Shown here piece by piece: positions 25,298 through 33,894 of a stretch of DNA of 46,117 nt. A model generated the notes under the pieces. The model searched no databases. It was not told the DNA's origin and saw only the letters and a program-made list of their open reading frames with translations. Position 1 is the stretch's first letter; every line of letters starts with the position of its first letter. Source of the stretch: Chloroflexota bacterium (GTDB taxonomy: Bacteria > Chloroflexota > UBA6077 > FW602-bin22 > JAMCVK01); NCBI GenBank assembly GCA_023475225.1, contig JAMCVK010000042.1, positions 1 to 46,117 on the forward strand, written 5' to 3'. A program made the position numbers and the translations under genes.

Positions 25298-26956
25298 GTG
25301 ATCGAAGTTAAAGATCTTTGGTGGAAGTATGCAACTGGTGACTGGGCCCTATCAGGGATCGACTTAAAGGTGGAAAAAGGGGAGGTGTTGGCCATCACTG
25401 GGGCATCGGGGGCGGGCAAGACGACCCTGTGCCTCTGTCTCAATGGGCTAATTCCGCACTCTTTCCAAGGAGAATTTCGCGGAGAGGTAAGGGTGGCTGG
25501 GCTGAACACTAAGGATATCTCTCCGGGCAAGCTATCCACTCAGGTGGGCTTCGTCTTCCAGGATCCAGAGAGTCAGTTTCTGACTATGTCTGTGGAGGAT
25601 GAGATCGTCTGGGGTATCGAAAATCTCGGACTGGCTCGCTCTGAGATAGAGCGGAGGATAGATTGGGTGACCGAGATCACTCGCCTGGAGGGGCTGCTTA
25701 CCAGACCTCCCTACGAGCTATCCGGTGGACAGAAACAACGCGTGGCCATCGCCTCCGCCCTGGCTATGAAGCCTGAAGTACTGATTATGGACGAACCTAC
25801 CAGCGAGCTCGATCCTATAGGAAGGCAAGAGGTCTTCGCTGTAATTGCTGAGCTGGAGCGCCAGGGGATGACCATTGTGTTGGTTGAGCATCATATGGAA
25901 GAGGTGGTGAAGGTAGCCGATCGACTCATCCTGATTGAGAGGGGAAGGATCGTCCGCTGTGCCGCTCCGCGTCCCTTCTTCGCCGATCTCGACTTCATCA
26001 AAAGTCGGGGGGTTATGCCCCCTCAGGTAACCGAGGTCTGTCAACACCTCACCCCTGGTCGGATTGCTCTTACTATCGAGGAGGCCCTCCCCGAGCTAGC
26101 AGAGATACAGCTCAAATTGCCTGGAAACGACCATTCCCTGAAGGGCTTTGGGGGTCCAGCTGTTGCTGTGGAAGAGGTCCGCTTCGCTTATCCCGATGGA
26201 TTTGCATCCCTGAGGGGAATCGACTTGACGATAAGAGAGGGAGAATTTCTGGCTATCATTGGACAAAATGGTTCGGGAAAGACAACGCTGGTTAAACACT
26301 TTAACGGCCTGCTAAAGCCTACTAAAGGGGACATTCTGGTGATGAGCCAGAACACAGGCAAGAGAAGCACGGCCGAGCTAGCAAAGATCGTCGGCTATGT
26401 CTTCCAGAATCCGGACCATCAGATATGTAATGAAACGGTGTACAAGGAGGTTTGCTTCGGGCCACAGAACCTGGGCTTGTCGAAGGCAGAGATAGAGGGC
26501 CGCATCGACAAGTCCCTGGCTGAGGTCGGGCTGGTGAACAAGAAGGAGGAGCATCCCTTCTTCCTGAGTAAGGCTGAGCGACAAAGGCTGGCCGTAGCCT
26601 CTGTTCTGGCGATGGAACCCCCAATTTTGATCATCGATGAGCCCACCACCGGTCAGGATGCGCGGCAGAGCCGGGAGATCATGGAGCTCGTGCGGCATCT
26701 GAGAGATACGGGCAGAACCATCGTGGTCATCACCCACGATATGAAGCTAGTGGCGGAGTATTGTCAACGTACTGTGGTTATGGCCAACGGGCGCATCCTC
26801 CTGGATGGTGCTACCCGTCAAGTCTTCTCAGCGATCGATACCCTGAAACAGGCCTACATCGAACCCCCTCAGGTGACCCTTCTCGGCCAAGCCCTGGGTT
26901 TCCCGGGCATCCTAACCGTAGAGGAGTTCCTGAGCCTGGCGGAAGCCCAATCCTGA
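25298..26956 (+). CDS. ECF transporter fused double ATPase
   Basis: This 552-residue protein joins two EcfA-type ABC ATPases in one chain, as in YkoD-like systems. The first half is canonical: Walker A GASGAGKTT, Q-loop VFQDPESQF, signature LSGGQKQR and Walker B LIMDEPTS. The second half has Walker A GQNGSGKTT, VFQNPDHQICN and LIIDEPTT, but its signature is LSKAERQR instead of LSGGQ. One of the two composite ATP sites should therefore be weak or inactive. With the S and T components just upstream it completes a group I ECF importer. The start is GTG 25298. Confidence 0.93.
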   Translation: MIEVKDLWWKYATGDWALSGIDLKVEKGEVLAITGASGAGKTTLCLCLNGLIPHSFQGEFRGEVRVAGLNTKDISPGKLSTQVGFVFQDPESQFLTMSVEDEIVWGIENLGLARSEIERRIDWVTEITRLEGLLTRPPYELSGGQKQRVAIASALAMKPEVLIMDEPTSELDPIGRQEVFAVIAELERQGMTIVLVEHHMEEVVKVADRLILIERGRIVRCAAPRPFFADLDFIKSRGVMPPQVTEVCQHLTPGRIALTIEEALPELAEIQLKLPGNDHSLKGFGGPAVAVEEVRFAYPDGFASLRGIDLTIREGEFLAIIGQNGSGKTTLVKHFNGLLKPTKGDILVMSQNTGKRSTAELAKIVGYVFQNPDHQICNETVYKEVCFGPQNLGLSKAEIEGRIDKSLAEVGLVNKKEEHPFFLSKAERQRLAVASVLAMEPPILIIDEPTTGQDARQSREIMELVRHLRDTGRTIVVITHDMKLVAEYCQRTVVMANGRILLDGATRQVFSAIDTLKQAYIEPPQVTLLGQALGFPGILTVEEFLSLAEAQS

Positions 26957-26981
26957 ATCAAAGAAAAGAAAGGAGTAATCC

Positions 26982-28403
26982 TTGGAAGAGGTCGATCTGC
27001 TCATCGTTGGTGGAACGATCATCACCATGGACCCTCAGCGACGTGTTCTCAGGGAAGGGGCTATAGCCGTCGCTGGCAGCCGCATCATAGCTGTGGGCGA
27101 GGCTGATGAGCATGGGCAGGCCGTATTGATAGGTGAACAGGAGTATAGTGCTCCCAAGGTGATTCGCTGCGTTGGTAAGGCAGTTATCCCAGGCTTGGTC
27201 AATGCCCACACCCATATGTTTCAGGATTTAGGGCGGGGTCTTGGTGATGACCTGGACCTCTGGCCGTGGCTGAGTAAGTTTATGTGGCCCTTCGCTGCGG
27301 CGGTTACCTCGGATGACGCTTACGTAGCTGCCTTGCTTGCCTGCGTCGAGATGATCAAAAGCGGTACCACCTGTGTTTTGGATAACCATTATCAGCCCAC
27401 TGATACGGATACGATCCTGCGCATCGGCGATGCTATGCAAACGGTGGGGATAAGGGGAGTGATCGCTCGTGGGATCAAGGGGAGACAGTCTGCCGTATCT
27501 AAAAAGATGAGGCTATCGGAGGCACTCTTCGTTTATTCTGCTGAGGAGGAGCTGGCCATAACCGAGGAATGTATCCGGGTGGTGAATTTCAGGAAGGGCA
27601 ATATGGTACAGGTATGGCCAGCTCCTCTGAATATCATTTACGTGGACCAACCGCTTGTTGTCGCTTCCTATCAGCTAGCTGAGAAGTACGATGTGGGCTG
27701 TCATACGCACTGTTCTGAGGCTAAAATTGACCCGGATATTTATCTGGAGGAGTATGGACAAAGGCCCATCGAATGGCTCTATGAGGTAGGTCTCCTCTCA
27801 CCGAGGATGAGCATCGCTCACGGCATCTGGCTCTCCGACCGAGAGATCGAATTGGTTGGTAAGACTCACGCCTGCATTGTGTATAACGCCGTCTGCAACG
27901 CTTACATGGCCTCTGGGGTGGCCCGCATACCGGAGCTGGTGCGAGCGGGGGCCACCGTCGCCCTCGGCAGCGATGGACCAGCCAGCAACAATAACGAGGA
28001 TATGTTAGAGGTGCTTAAAACAGCTGTCCTGCTGCAGAAGGTCAGCCGTCTTGATCCCTTGGCCATCTCCGCTGAGCAGGTCTTTGAATTTGCTACCCTG
28101 GGCGGAGCACGGGCCCTTGGGCTGGAGGCGGAGATAGGCTCATTGGAACCCGGCAAGAGGGCCGATATTGTTATTGTGGATTTAGAGCAGCCTCATATTT
28201 CTCCTGTCCATCGTCCCCTCTCTTCCATCGTCTACTGTGCTAACGGCAATGATGTGCTTACGACCATTATCGATGGTGAGATAGTGATGGAGGATAGGGT
28301 GGTGAAGACAGTATCCGAGGCAGATATTGTGCGCGAGGCCCAAAGGAGAGCCGACAGTATTGTTGCTAGAGCCGGGCTAACTCACCTGCGGGCTCGTCCC
28401 TGA
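26982..28403 (+). CDS. Amidohydrolase, SsnA/guanine deaminase-like
   Basis: The 473-residue enzyme belongs to the cytosine deaminase-like amidohydrolases, which hydrolytically remove amino groups or halogens from purines, triazines and related rings. The small beta domain (LLIVGGTIITMDPQ) leads into the metal-binding NAHTHMFQD. Further motifs are HTHCSE, MSIAHGIWLSD and LGSDGPASNN, giving the family's His, His, His, His and Asp ligands, and the C-terminal GSLEPGKRADIVIVD is standard. The closest recognisable groups are SsnA, 8-oxoguanine deaminase and TrzA/AtzA-like enzymes. SsnA occurs beside molybdenum hydroxylases in purine-related clusters of enterobacteria, as here. Start is TTG 26982 with AAGGAG upstream. 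Confidence 0.9.
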   Translation: MEEVDLLIVGGTIITMDPQRRVLREGAIAVAGSRIIAVGEADEHGQAVLIGEQEYSAPKVIRCVGKAVIPGLVNAHTHMFQDLGRGLGDDLDLWPWLSKFMWPFAAAVTSDDAYVAALLACVEMIKSGTTCVLDNHYQPTDTDTILRIGDAMQTVGIRGVIARGIKGRQSAVSKKMRLSEALFVYSAEEELAITEECIRVVNFRKGNMVQVWPAPLNIIYVDQPLVVASYQLAEKYDVGCHTHCSEAKIDPDIYLEEYGQRPIEWLYEVGLLSPRMSIAHGIWLSDREIELVGKTHACIVYNAVCNAYMASGVARIPELVRAGATVALGSDGPASNNNEDMLEVLKTAVLLQKVSRLDPLAISAEQVFEFATLGGARALGLEAEIGSLEPGKRADIVIVDLEQPHISPVHRPLSSIVYCANGNDVLTTIIDGEIVMEDRVVKTVSEADIVREAQRRADSIVARAGLTHLRARP

Positions 28404-28414
28404 AACTATTATGC

Positions 28415-28470
28415 CCCCTTCTCCCGTCCGCCGAAGGCGGACGGGAGAAGGGGTTAGGGGGATAAGGGTA
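28415..28470 (+). repeat. Interspersed hairpin repeat, copy A
   Basis: CCCCTTCTCCCGTCCGCC (28415-28432) and its exact complement (28436-28453) form an 18-bp stem with loop GAA. A purine-rich tail, AGGGGGATAAGGG, ends right before the next gene. The same hairpin and tail occur near 32323-32379, so this is a dispersed repeat rather than a simple terminator. Confidence 0.8.
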
Positions 28471-28472
28471 TC

Positions 28473-29330
28473 ATTTTTGACGTCTTCGTCGCCAGGAGCA
28501 TCACTGAGCTACAATCTTTAATTGACAGGGAGACGCGTCCCATCGCCGGTGGCACCGACCTGATACCAGCTATGCAGCAGGGGCGTGTTTATCTCCTCCG
28601 ACTGATCGATATCAGCCGCCTCAAGGAGTTGCGCTATATTCGCCAGGAGGATGGTCGTATTCGTATCGGTCCACTGACGACTCATGCTGATCTGGAACGA
28701 TCATCCCTGCTCTGGCGTTGTGGTCGGGCCCTGGTTGAGGCGGCCAGCGAGGTGGCCTGTCAGCAGGTGCGCAATCGGGGCACGCTCGGTGGGAATATCG
28801 GCACTGCCTCACCGGCTGCTGACACGGTGCCTGCCCTGGTCGCTTTAGGGGCGGAGGTTACGTTGTGCGGTCGGGATGGGTCCAGGACGCTGGCTATGGA
28901 AGACGTGATGCAGGGACCGGGGAAAACGGCCCTGCGGGACGACGAGTTCATCGCTGAGATCTCCTTCCCTGCCCCACCTCCTGGCTGCGGATTATCCTTT
29001 CTAAAAGTGGGACGGCGTAACGCTATGGCCATCTCAGTGGTAAATGTAGCGGTGGGGCTGACCCTGCGAGACGGCCTCATCGCTGATGTGCGGGTAGCCG
29101 TCGGGGCCGTTGCCCCGACGGTGGTGCGCGCCTTCGCTGTAGAGGATGTGCTTCTGTGGCAGGAACCGAGCGCTCCCTTGTTGGCCACAGCCAGCGAAGC
29201 TGTTGCCACGGAGATCAGTCCTATTTCTGATGTGCGTGCATCAGCCGCTTATCGTCGCTTGGTAACTCCGCTGATGGTGCGCCGGGCACTGGAGCTGTCC
29301 TGGGAGCGAGCGCAAAGGTCCTCCCACTAG
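28473..29330 (+). CDS. Molybdenum hydroxylase FAD-binding subunit, set 2 (no standard start codon)
   Basis: The frame encodes a CoxM-type FAD subunit of about 285 residues. The expected N-terminus FDVFVARSITELQSL and the FAD loop PIAGGTDLIPAM lie upstream of the first ATG (28572), so that ATG is too late. Between the upstream stop TAG (28455-28457) and 28572 no ATG, GTG or TTG occurs in frame. ATC 28470 or ATT 28473 is therefore the likeliest start, preceded by a purine-rich AGGGGGATAAGGG from the repeat. Other motifs are TLGGNIGTASPAADTVP and ISDVRASAAYRR. Either a rare start codon is used or the repeat has displaced the original start. Confidence 0.8.
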   Translation: MFDVFVARSITELQSLIDRETRPIAGGTDLIPAMQQGRVYLLRLIDISRLKELRYIRQEDGRIRIGPLTTHADLERSSLLWRCGRALVEAASEVACQQVRNRGTLGGNIGTASPAADTVPALVALGAEVTLCGRDGSRTLAMEDVMQGPGKTALRDDEFIAEISFPAPPPGCGLSFLKVGRRNAMAISVVNVAVGLTLRDGLIADVRVAVGAVAPTVVRAFAVEDVLLWQEPSAPLLATASEAVATEISPISDVRASAAYRRLVTPLMVRRALELSWERAQRSSH

Positions 29331-29339
29331 AGAAGGACG

Positions 29340-29801
29340 ATGAGCGAGCATGTGATTCGTTTCCGATTGAATGGACAGGACGTAACAATGGCGGTGACTG
29401 GTGATACGACACTTCTCTCTTTATTACGGGAGCAACTCAACCTTACCGGTACGAAAGATGGTTGCGCCGAAGGCGACTGCGGGGCATGCACGGTCATCCT
29501 AGATGGGGAGGCCGTCAAGTCCTGCCTCGTCTTAGCTGTTCAGGTGGATGGCAGTGAGGTGACAACCGTCGAGGGTTTGGCCAGGGATGGGGTCCTGCAT
29601 CGGTTGCAGCAATCGTTCATCGAGGAGGGAGCCATTCAGTGTGGTTATTGTACCCCGGGCATGCTCCTTGCAGCCAAAGCACTTCTGGATCGAGTCGCTT
29701 CCCCTACAGAAGAGGAGATTCGGCGGACCATCGCCGGTAACCTTTGTCGTTGCACCGGCTATCTAAGGATTATCCGTGCCATCCAGGCGGCAGCACAGTG
29801 A
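29340..29801 (+). CDS. Molybdenum hydroxylase 2Fe-2S subunit, set 2
   Basis: The 153-residue small subunit has both cluster motifs: GCAEGDCGACTVILDG with a later Cys, and QCGYCTPGM with NLCRCTGY. It is closely similar to the 20826-21311 product. The ATG is 9 bases after the stop of the FAD subunit. Its stop overlaps a possible GTG (29798) of the large subunit, showing a compact operon. Confidence 0.95.
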   Translation: MSEHVIRFRLNGQDVTMAVTGDTTLLSLLREQLNLTGTKDGCAEGDCGACTVILDGEAVKSCLVLAVQVDGSEVTTVEGLARDGVLHRLQQSFIEEGAIQCGYCTPGMLLAAKALLDRVASPTEEEIRRTIAGNLCRCTGYLRIIRAIQAAAQ

Positions 29802-29830
29802 CCCGCATAGCGTTTGTAGAGGAGAATAAA

Positions 29831-32152
29831 GTGGACACGGCCATCATTGGTCAAAGGGTATGTAGGCTGGAGGGGCGTGATAAGGCCACCGGTGCGGCCG
29901 AATATCCGGCTGATCTCAAGATGGAAGGCCTGCTTTACGGTCGGGCACTGCGTAGTGCCTATCCTCATGCGCGGATCGTCGCTATTGATACGTCTAAGGC
30001 CAAAGACTTGCCTGGTGTACATGCCGTGCTCACTGCGGCCGACATCAGCGGTCCCAACGAGTACGGACTAATCATTCGCGACCAAAGCGTTTTGGCCCGC
30101 GAGAAGGTGCGCTACCTGGGTGATGCTGTGGCTGTAGTCGCCGCCACCAGTCCCACCATAGCCGAGAGGGCGATTGGTCTGATTGATGTTCACTACGAGG
30201 AGCTGCCAGCCGTCTTCGATCCCCTGGAGGCCATGAAACCTGAGGCTCCGCAGATTCATGATAAGGGTAACATTCTCCATCAGGTTCACCTCCAGCGAGG
30301 CGATGTGGCGACTGGCTTCGCCCAGGCGGATCTGATCGTCGAATCCACCTATCGTACCCCCTTCGCTGAACACGCCTATCTCCAACCGGAGGCTGGCTTA
30401 GCCACTATTGACGAGACAGGCAAGGTTACTGTCTATGTGGCTACGCAGTGGACGCATGAAGATCGTCGTCAAATTACCCACGCTCTCGGGCTGTCCCTCG
30501 AGCAGGTAAGGGTTGTCCAGATGACTGTGGGGGGTGCCTTTGGAGGGCGCGAAGACATATCAGTGCAGATACTCCTGGCCCTATTGGCTCTTAAGACTGG
30601 GCGACCGGTAAAGATGGTCTACAGTCGCGCTGAGTCGATCCTGGCTCACACGAAGCGCCATCCGTTCCATATGCGCTATAAGACAGGTGCGACTAAGGAT
30701 GGCCGGTTGATGGCGATGGAGATAGAGTTGATCGCTGATGTGGGAGCGTACGCCTCTACCAGTCCGATAGTGTTAACCACGGCCGTCACCCTGGCTACCG
30801 GGCCCTATTGTGTGGAGAACGTCAAGGTTGATGGCTATGCCGTTTACACGAATAATCCTGTTACGGCTGCTATGCGTGGCTTTGGGTCCAATCAACCGGC
30901 CTTTGCCTCCGAGCAGCAGATGAGTAAGTTAGCGGAGAAGTTAGGCATGGATCCCGTGGAGCTCCGTCATAAGAATCTCTACACCGATGGGGCGATCATG
31001 CACACTGGTCAAGTTCTGCAAGGTGGTGTGGGGGCCCGGGAGACGCTGGAAAAGGCTGTAGCGCTGGCCAAAGAACAGGGGCTGTGGGACCCCCCTCGAT
31101 CTCAGCGAAGGGCTCTTTCTGCGGACATCCCGGAGCATGGGGGATCTGCGCCGCCAAAGCGGCGGGGCGTTGGACTAGCCTGTGGTTTCAAGAATGTAGG
31201 TTACAATCTGGGTTTCCGAGACAAGGCCGGCGCGGTAATCGAGCTCTATTCTGACGGGGCAGTGGTCAAGGTGGGCACGGCTGAGGTGGGGCAAGGCTCC
31301 ACGACCATCCTGGCGCAGATTGCAGCCACGGAGCTGGGATTGCCTCTTGAACGGATTCAGAGGGTGGTGGGTGATACCGATATCACGCCGGATTCGGGCA
31401 GCTCCTCTGCCTCGCGTCAGACCTTCCTCTCTGGAGGGGCGGTTCGTCAGGCGGCGGTGGAGGTCAGGCAGCAGCTACTGCAGAGGGCGGCGGGGATGCT
31501 GGAGGCGGCTGTAGACGATTTGGAGATAAGCGCAGGGCTTGTCTATATTCGGGGTTCCCCAGCCCAATCGCTGTCCTTCTCTGATGTGGTGGCCAGGGTT
31601 CCTTCGCCGGAGGAGGGTGGCGAACCGATGCTGAAAGCTGAGGTGGTCTGGGAGGCTCCTCCTACAACCCCCCTCGATCCTACCGGGGTGAGCAGCACGC
31701 CCAACTTCACCTACGGCTATGGGGCACAGATCGTGGAGGTGGAGGTGGAGGTGGATACGGGGCGAGTAAATCTCCAGCGTGTGGTCGCTGCTCATGATGT
31801 AGGCAAGGCCATCAATCCGACCAATGTAGAGGGACAGATCGAGGGCGGGGTGGTAATGAGTCAGGGATATGCTCTGCTAGAGGAGTTTGTCCTAGAGAAC
31901 GGTGTAACCAGGACCAACAGCCTGGCTACTTATCTTATCCCCACGGCGATGGACGCGCCACGGGAGATCTTGCCCGTCATCGTCGAATATCCTGACCCAT
32001 ACGGGCCATATGGGGTGAAGGGGGTTGGGGAGATGACCATGCTCCCGACGCCGGCGGCCATCACCGCGGCCATACACGATGCCATCGGTGTCTGGATCGA
32101 TGAGTTACCGGTTACCCCCGAGAGAGTATTGAAGACACTGGGTCGGCTTTAG
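29831..32152 (+). CDS. Molybdenum hydroxylase large subunit, set 2
   Basis: From GTG 29831 the product is 773 residues and starts VDTAIIGQRVCRLEGRDKA. GAGGAG lies six bases before this GTG; an earlier GTG at 29798 overlaps the upstream stop and lacks a ribosome site. Mo-pterin motifs are GGAFGGRED, AAMRGFGSNQ and VGTAEVGQGSTTILAQIA, and the C-terminal GVKGVGEMTMLPTPAA holds the catalytic Glu. The substrate-channel motifs differ from set 1 (GGGFGGK, CYRGYG, GAKGIGE), so the two enzymes probably act on different positions or intermediates. It lacks CO dehydrogenase loops. Confidence 0.92.
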   Translation: MDTAIIGQRVCRLEGRDKATGAAEYPADLKMEGLLYGRALRSAYPHARIVAIDTSKAKDLPGVHAVLTAADISGPNEYGLIIRDQSVLAREKVRYLGDAVAVVAATSPTIAERAIGLIDVHYEELPAVFDPLEAMKPEAPQIHDKGNILHQVHLQRGDVATGFAQADLIVESTYRTPFAEHAYLQPEAGLATIDETGKVTVYVATQWTHEDRRQITHALGLSLEQVRVVQMTVGGAFGGREDISVQILLALLALKTGRPVKMVYSRAESILAHTKRHPFHMRYKTGATKDGRLMAMEIELIADVGAYASTSPIVLTTAVTLATGPYCVENVKVDGYAVYTNNPVTAAMRGFGSNQPAFASEQQMSKLAEKLGMDPVELRHKNLYTDGAIMHTGQVLQGGVGARETLEKAVALAKEQGLWDPPRSQRRALSADIPEHGGSAPPKRRGVGLACGFKNVGYNLGFRDKAGAVIELYSDGAVVKVGTAEVGQGSTTILAQIAATELGLPLERIQRVVGDTDITPDSGSSSASRQTFLSGGAVRQAAVEVRQQLLQRAAGMLEAAVDDLEISAGLVYIRGSPAQSLSFSDVVARVPSPEEGGEPMLKAEVVWEAPPTTPLDPTGVSSTPNFTYGYGAQIVEVEVEVDTGRVNLQRVVAAHDVGKAINPTNVEGQIEGGVVMSQGYALLEEFVLENGVTRTNSLATYLIPTAMDAPREILPVIVEYPDPYGPYGVKGVGEMTMLPTPAAITAAIHDAIGVWIDELPVTPERVLKTLGRL

Positions 32153-32220
32153 GAGATTCATTATAGATGTCGAACAAGGGGGGTTCCCAGGGGACGCCGC
32201 CCACCATCCCTGGAGGGTTT

Positions 32221-32380
32221 TAGGGCTCCGCCCTAGCCTCTCTTCCCCCTCTCCCGCAGAATGGGGAGTGCGGAGGGGCAAAGCCCTTCTGCTGGGGTTT
32301 GGGGTATCCCCAACATTCTATTCCCCCTTCTCCTGTCCGCCTTCGGCGGACGGGAGAAGGGGGCAAGGGGGATGAGGGCT
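32221..32380. repeat. Cluster of interspersed repeats in the gap before the membrane protein
   Basis: The 278-base gap 32153-32430 contains no credible gene. It holds a TAGGGC-TCC-GCCCTA hairpin (32221-32235), then a G-rich block starting ATGGGGAGTG at 32261 whose inverted copy lies at 34072-34033. Next is copy B of the hairpin repeat (19-bp stem with one G-T pair, 32323-32341 and 32345-32363) with its purine-rich tail to about 32379. Confidence 0.75.
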
Positions 32381-32430
32381 CCCTTATCAAAAATTGACTG
32401 GAATGGCCTCGAAGGAGTATCATTGCGGCG

Positions 32431-33846
32431 ATGGCGTCGCTTCTCATAGACTGTTGGAGGGAGTTATTGCGCCTGCGTCACTTATTCCTTGTGGCCATCA
32501 TCGCTGCCTATCTTGTCCTCGCCCTGCTCTATGCCCTGAAGATCCCCAAATGGAATGCCCCCGATGAGCCGGCTCATTATAACTACATCCGCTACCTCGC
32601 TGAACACGGTGCCTTCCCTGTTCTTCAGGTGGGGGATTACGACTTCGCCTACCTGGAGAAACTGAAGGCAGCTAAATTCCCGGAGGCAATGCCTGTTGAT
32701 ACCATCCGCTACGAGTCCCACCAGCCTCCGCTCTATTACCTATTGGCTACCCCGCTCTTTCTGACCACGCGTCAGTTGCCCCTCGATCAACAGGTTATCG
32801 TCCTGCGCCTACTCTCGGCCCTGTTTGGGGCGCTTCTCCTGATCACTGCTTACCATATCGTTTCTCGCCTGTTCCCGGCCGATGAGTTACTCCAGGTGGC
32901 CGTGCCTGGTTTTATCGCCTTCATCCCTATGTACATCGCCACGACGGCGGCGATCGATAATGATACTCTGAGCAATCTTATTCTTTCCCTTATTATCCTC
33001 GTTTCGATAATCGCTCTCCAACGAGCGAAATGGACGACCACGGTTGGACTGGAACAAAACGATGAGGGGGAAAGGGGCCAAGCCAATCCATCACCCCTTC
33101 GGTTCTGGCTTAGTCTCGGTCTTCTCATTGGTCTGGGGTTGCTCACCAAACTGACCAGTTACATCGCTCTGCCTCTTGTAGCCTTCGCTGTCTGTTCGGT
33201 TGAATGGCCGTGGCGACCGCTGGGGCGACCGCTGGGACGCATCGTTCAGCGACTGGCTATCGTTTACGGTGCGGCTGCGGTTATTTCCGGTTGGTGGTTT
33301 GTACGGAATGCCCTGGTATATGGAGGACTTGACCTGTTTGGACTGCGACGCCACGATCTAGTGGTCGTTGGCCAGCCTCTGACGGGGCGGTTTGACCTGG
33401 CAGCGGCGAAATATTTTCTGATCGTTTTCTTCCGCAGCTTCTGGGCCCAGTTTGGCTGGATGGGTATCCTCGTTGATGAACGTATCTATCTCCTGCTGGC
33501 GGTGCTGAGCCTTCTGGCTGGGATTGGGCTCCTCCTGTTTGTGCTAAAGATCGTCCAGGTACCGCACTTGCTCACCTCGTTTCAGAAGGTGTCACTTGGA
33601 CTGCTTCTCCTCAGTTTTATCCTCACCTTTGGCGGCGTGTTGCAGTACAACCTGACCTATATTCAGGCGCAGGGGCGGTATCTGTTCCCAGCCATCGTGG
33701 CTATTGGCACCTTCTTCGTGCTGGGGTTGCGCGAACTGCTGGCTGAGGAGCATCGCCCGCTCCTCTTCGGAATTCTCCTTCTCGGTCTCCTTGGACTAGA
33801 TCTGCTTTGTCTCCTTCGCTTTATCGTTCCGGCCTTCGCCTCTTAG
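32431..33846 (+). CDS. Polytopic membrane protein, DUF2142/GT-C glycosyltransferase-like
   Basis: The 471-residue protein has about ten hydrophobic segments. After the first one comes a long outside loop with WNAPDEPAHYNYIRYLAEHG and, further on, ESHQPPLYYLLATPLF. This acidic DEP motif in the first loop followed by HQPPLYY is typical of DUF2142 and related GT-C fold glycosyltransferases, which take sugar from a lipid-linked donor. Donor and acceptor are unknown. AAGGAG lies rather far (about 16 bases) from ATG 32431. The gene stands alone between repeat blocks present in inverted orientation, which suggests a mobile or recombined segment. Confidence 0.8.
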   Translation: MASLLIDCWRELLRLRHLFLVAIIAAYLVLALLYALKIPKWNAPDEPAHYNYIRYLAEHGAFPVLQVGDYDFAYLEKLKAAKFPEAMPVDTIRYESHQPPLYYLLATPLFLTTRQLPLDQQVIVLRLLSALFGALLLITAYHIVSRLFPADELLQVAVPGFIAFIPMYIATTAAIDNDTLSNLILSLIILVSIIALQRAKWTTTVGLEQNDEGERGQANPSPLRFWLSLGLLIGLGLLTKLTSYIALPLVAFAVCSVEWPWRPLGRPLGRIVQRLAIVYGAAAVISGWWFVRNALVYGGLDLFGLRRHDLVVVGQPLTGRFDLAAAKYFLIVFFRSFWAQFGWMGILVDERIYLLLAVLSLLAGIGLLLFVLKIVQVPHLLTSFQKVSLGLLLLSFILTFGGVLQYNLTYIQAQGRYLFPAIVAIGTFFVLGLRELLAEEHRPLLFGILLLGLLGLDLLCLLRFIVPAFAS

Positions 33847-33894
33847 CTGTGAGATTGTTGGACTTTCATAACACCCCCAAACCCTCTTAAGGGG

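Noticed and set aside
21313-32152. Aerobic-type CO dehydrogenase
   Set aside because: The subunit plan is shared, but neither large subunit has the AYRCSFR or AYRGAGR loop expected of CoxL proteins.
32261-32449. 62-codon open frame in the repeat block
   Set aside because: It consists largely of the repeat and overlaps the start of the membrane protein gene.
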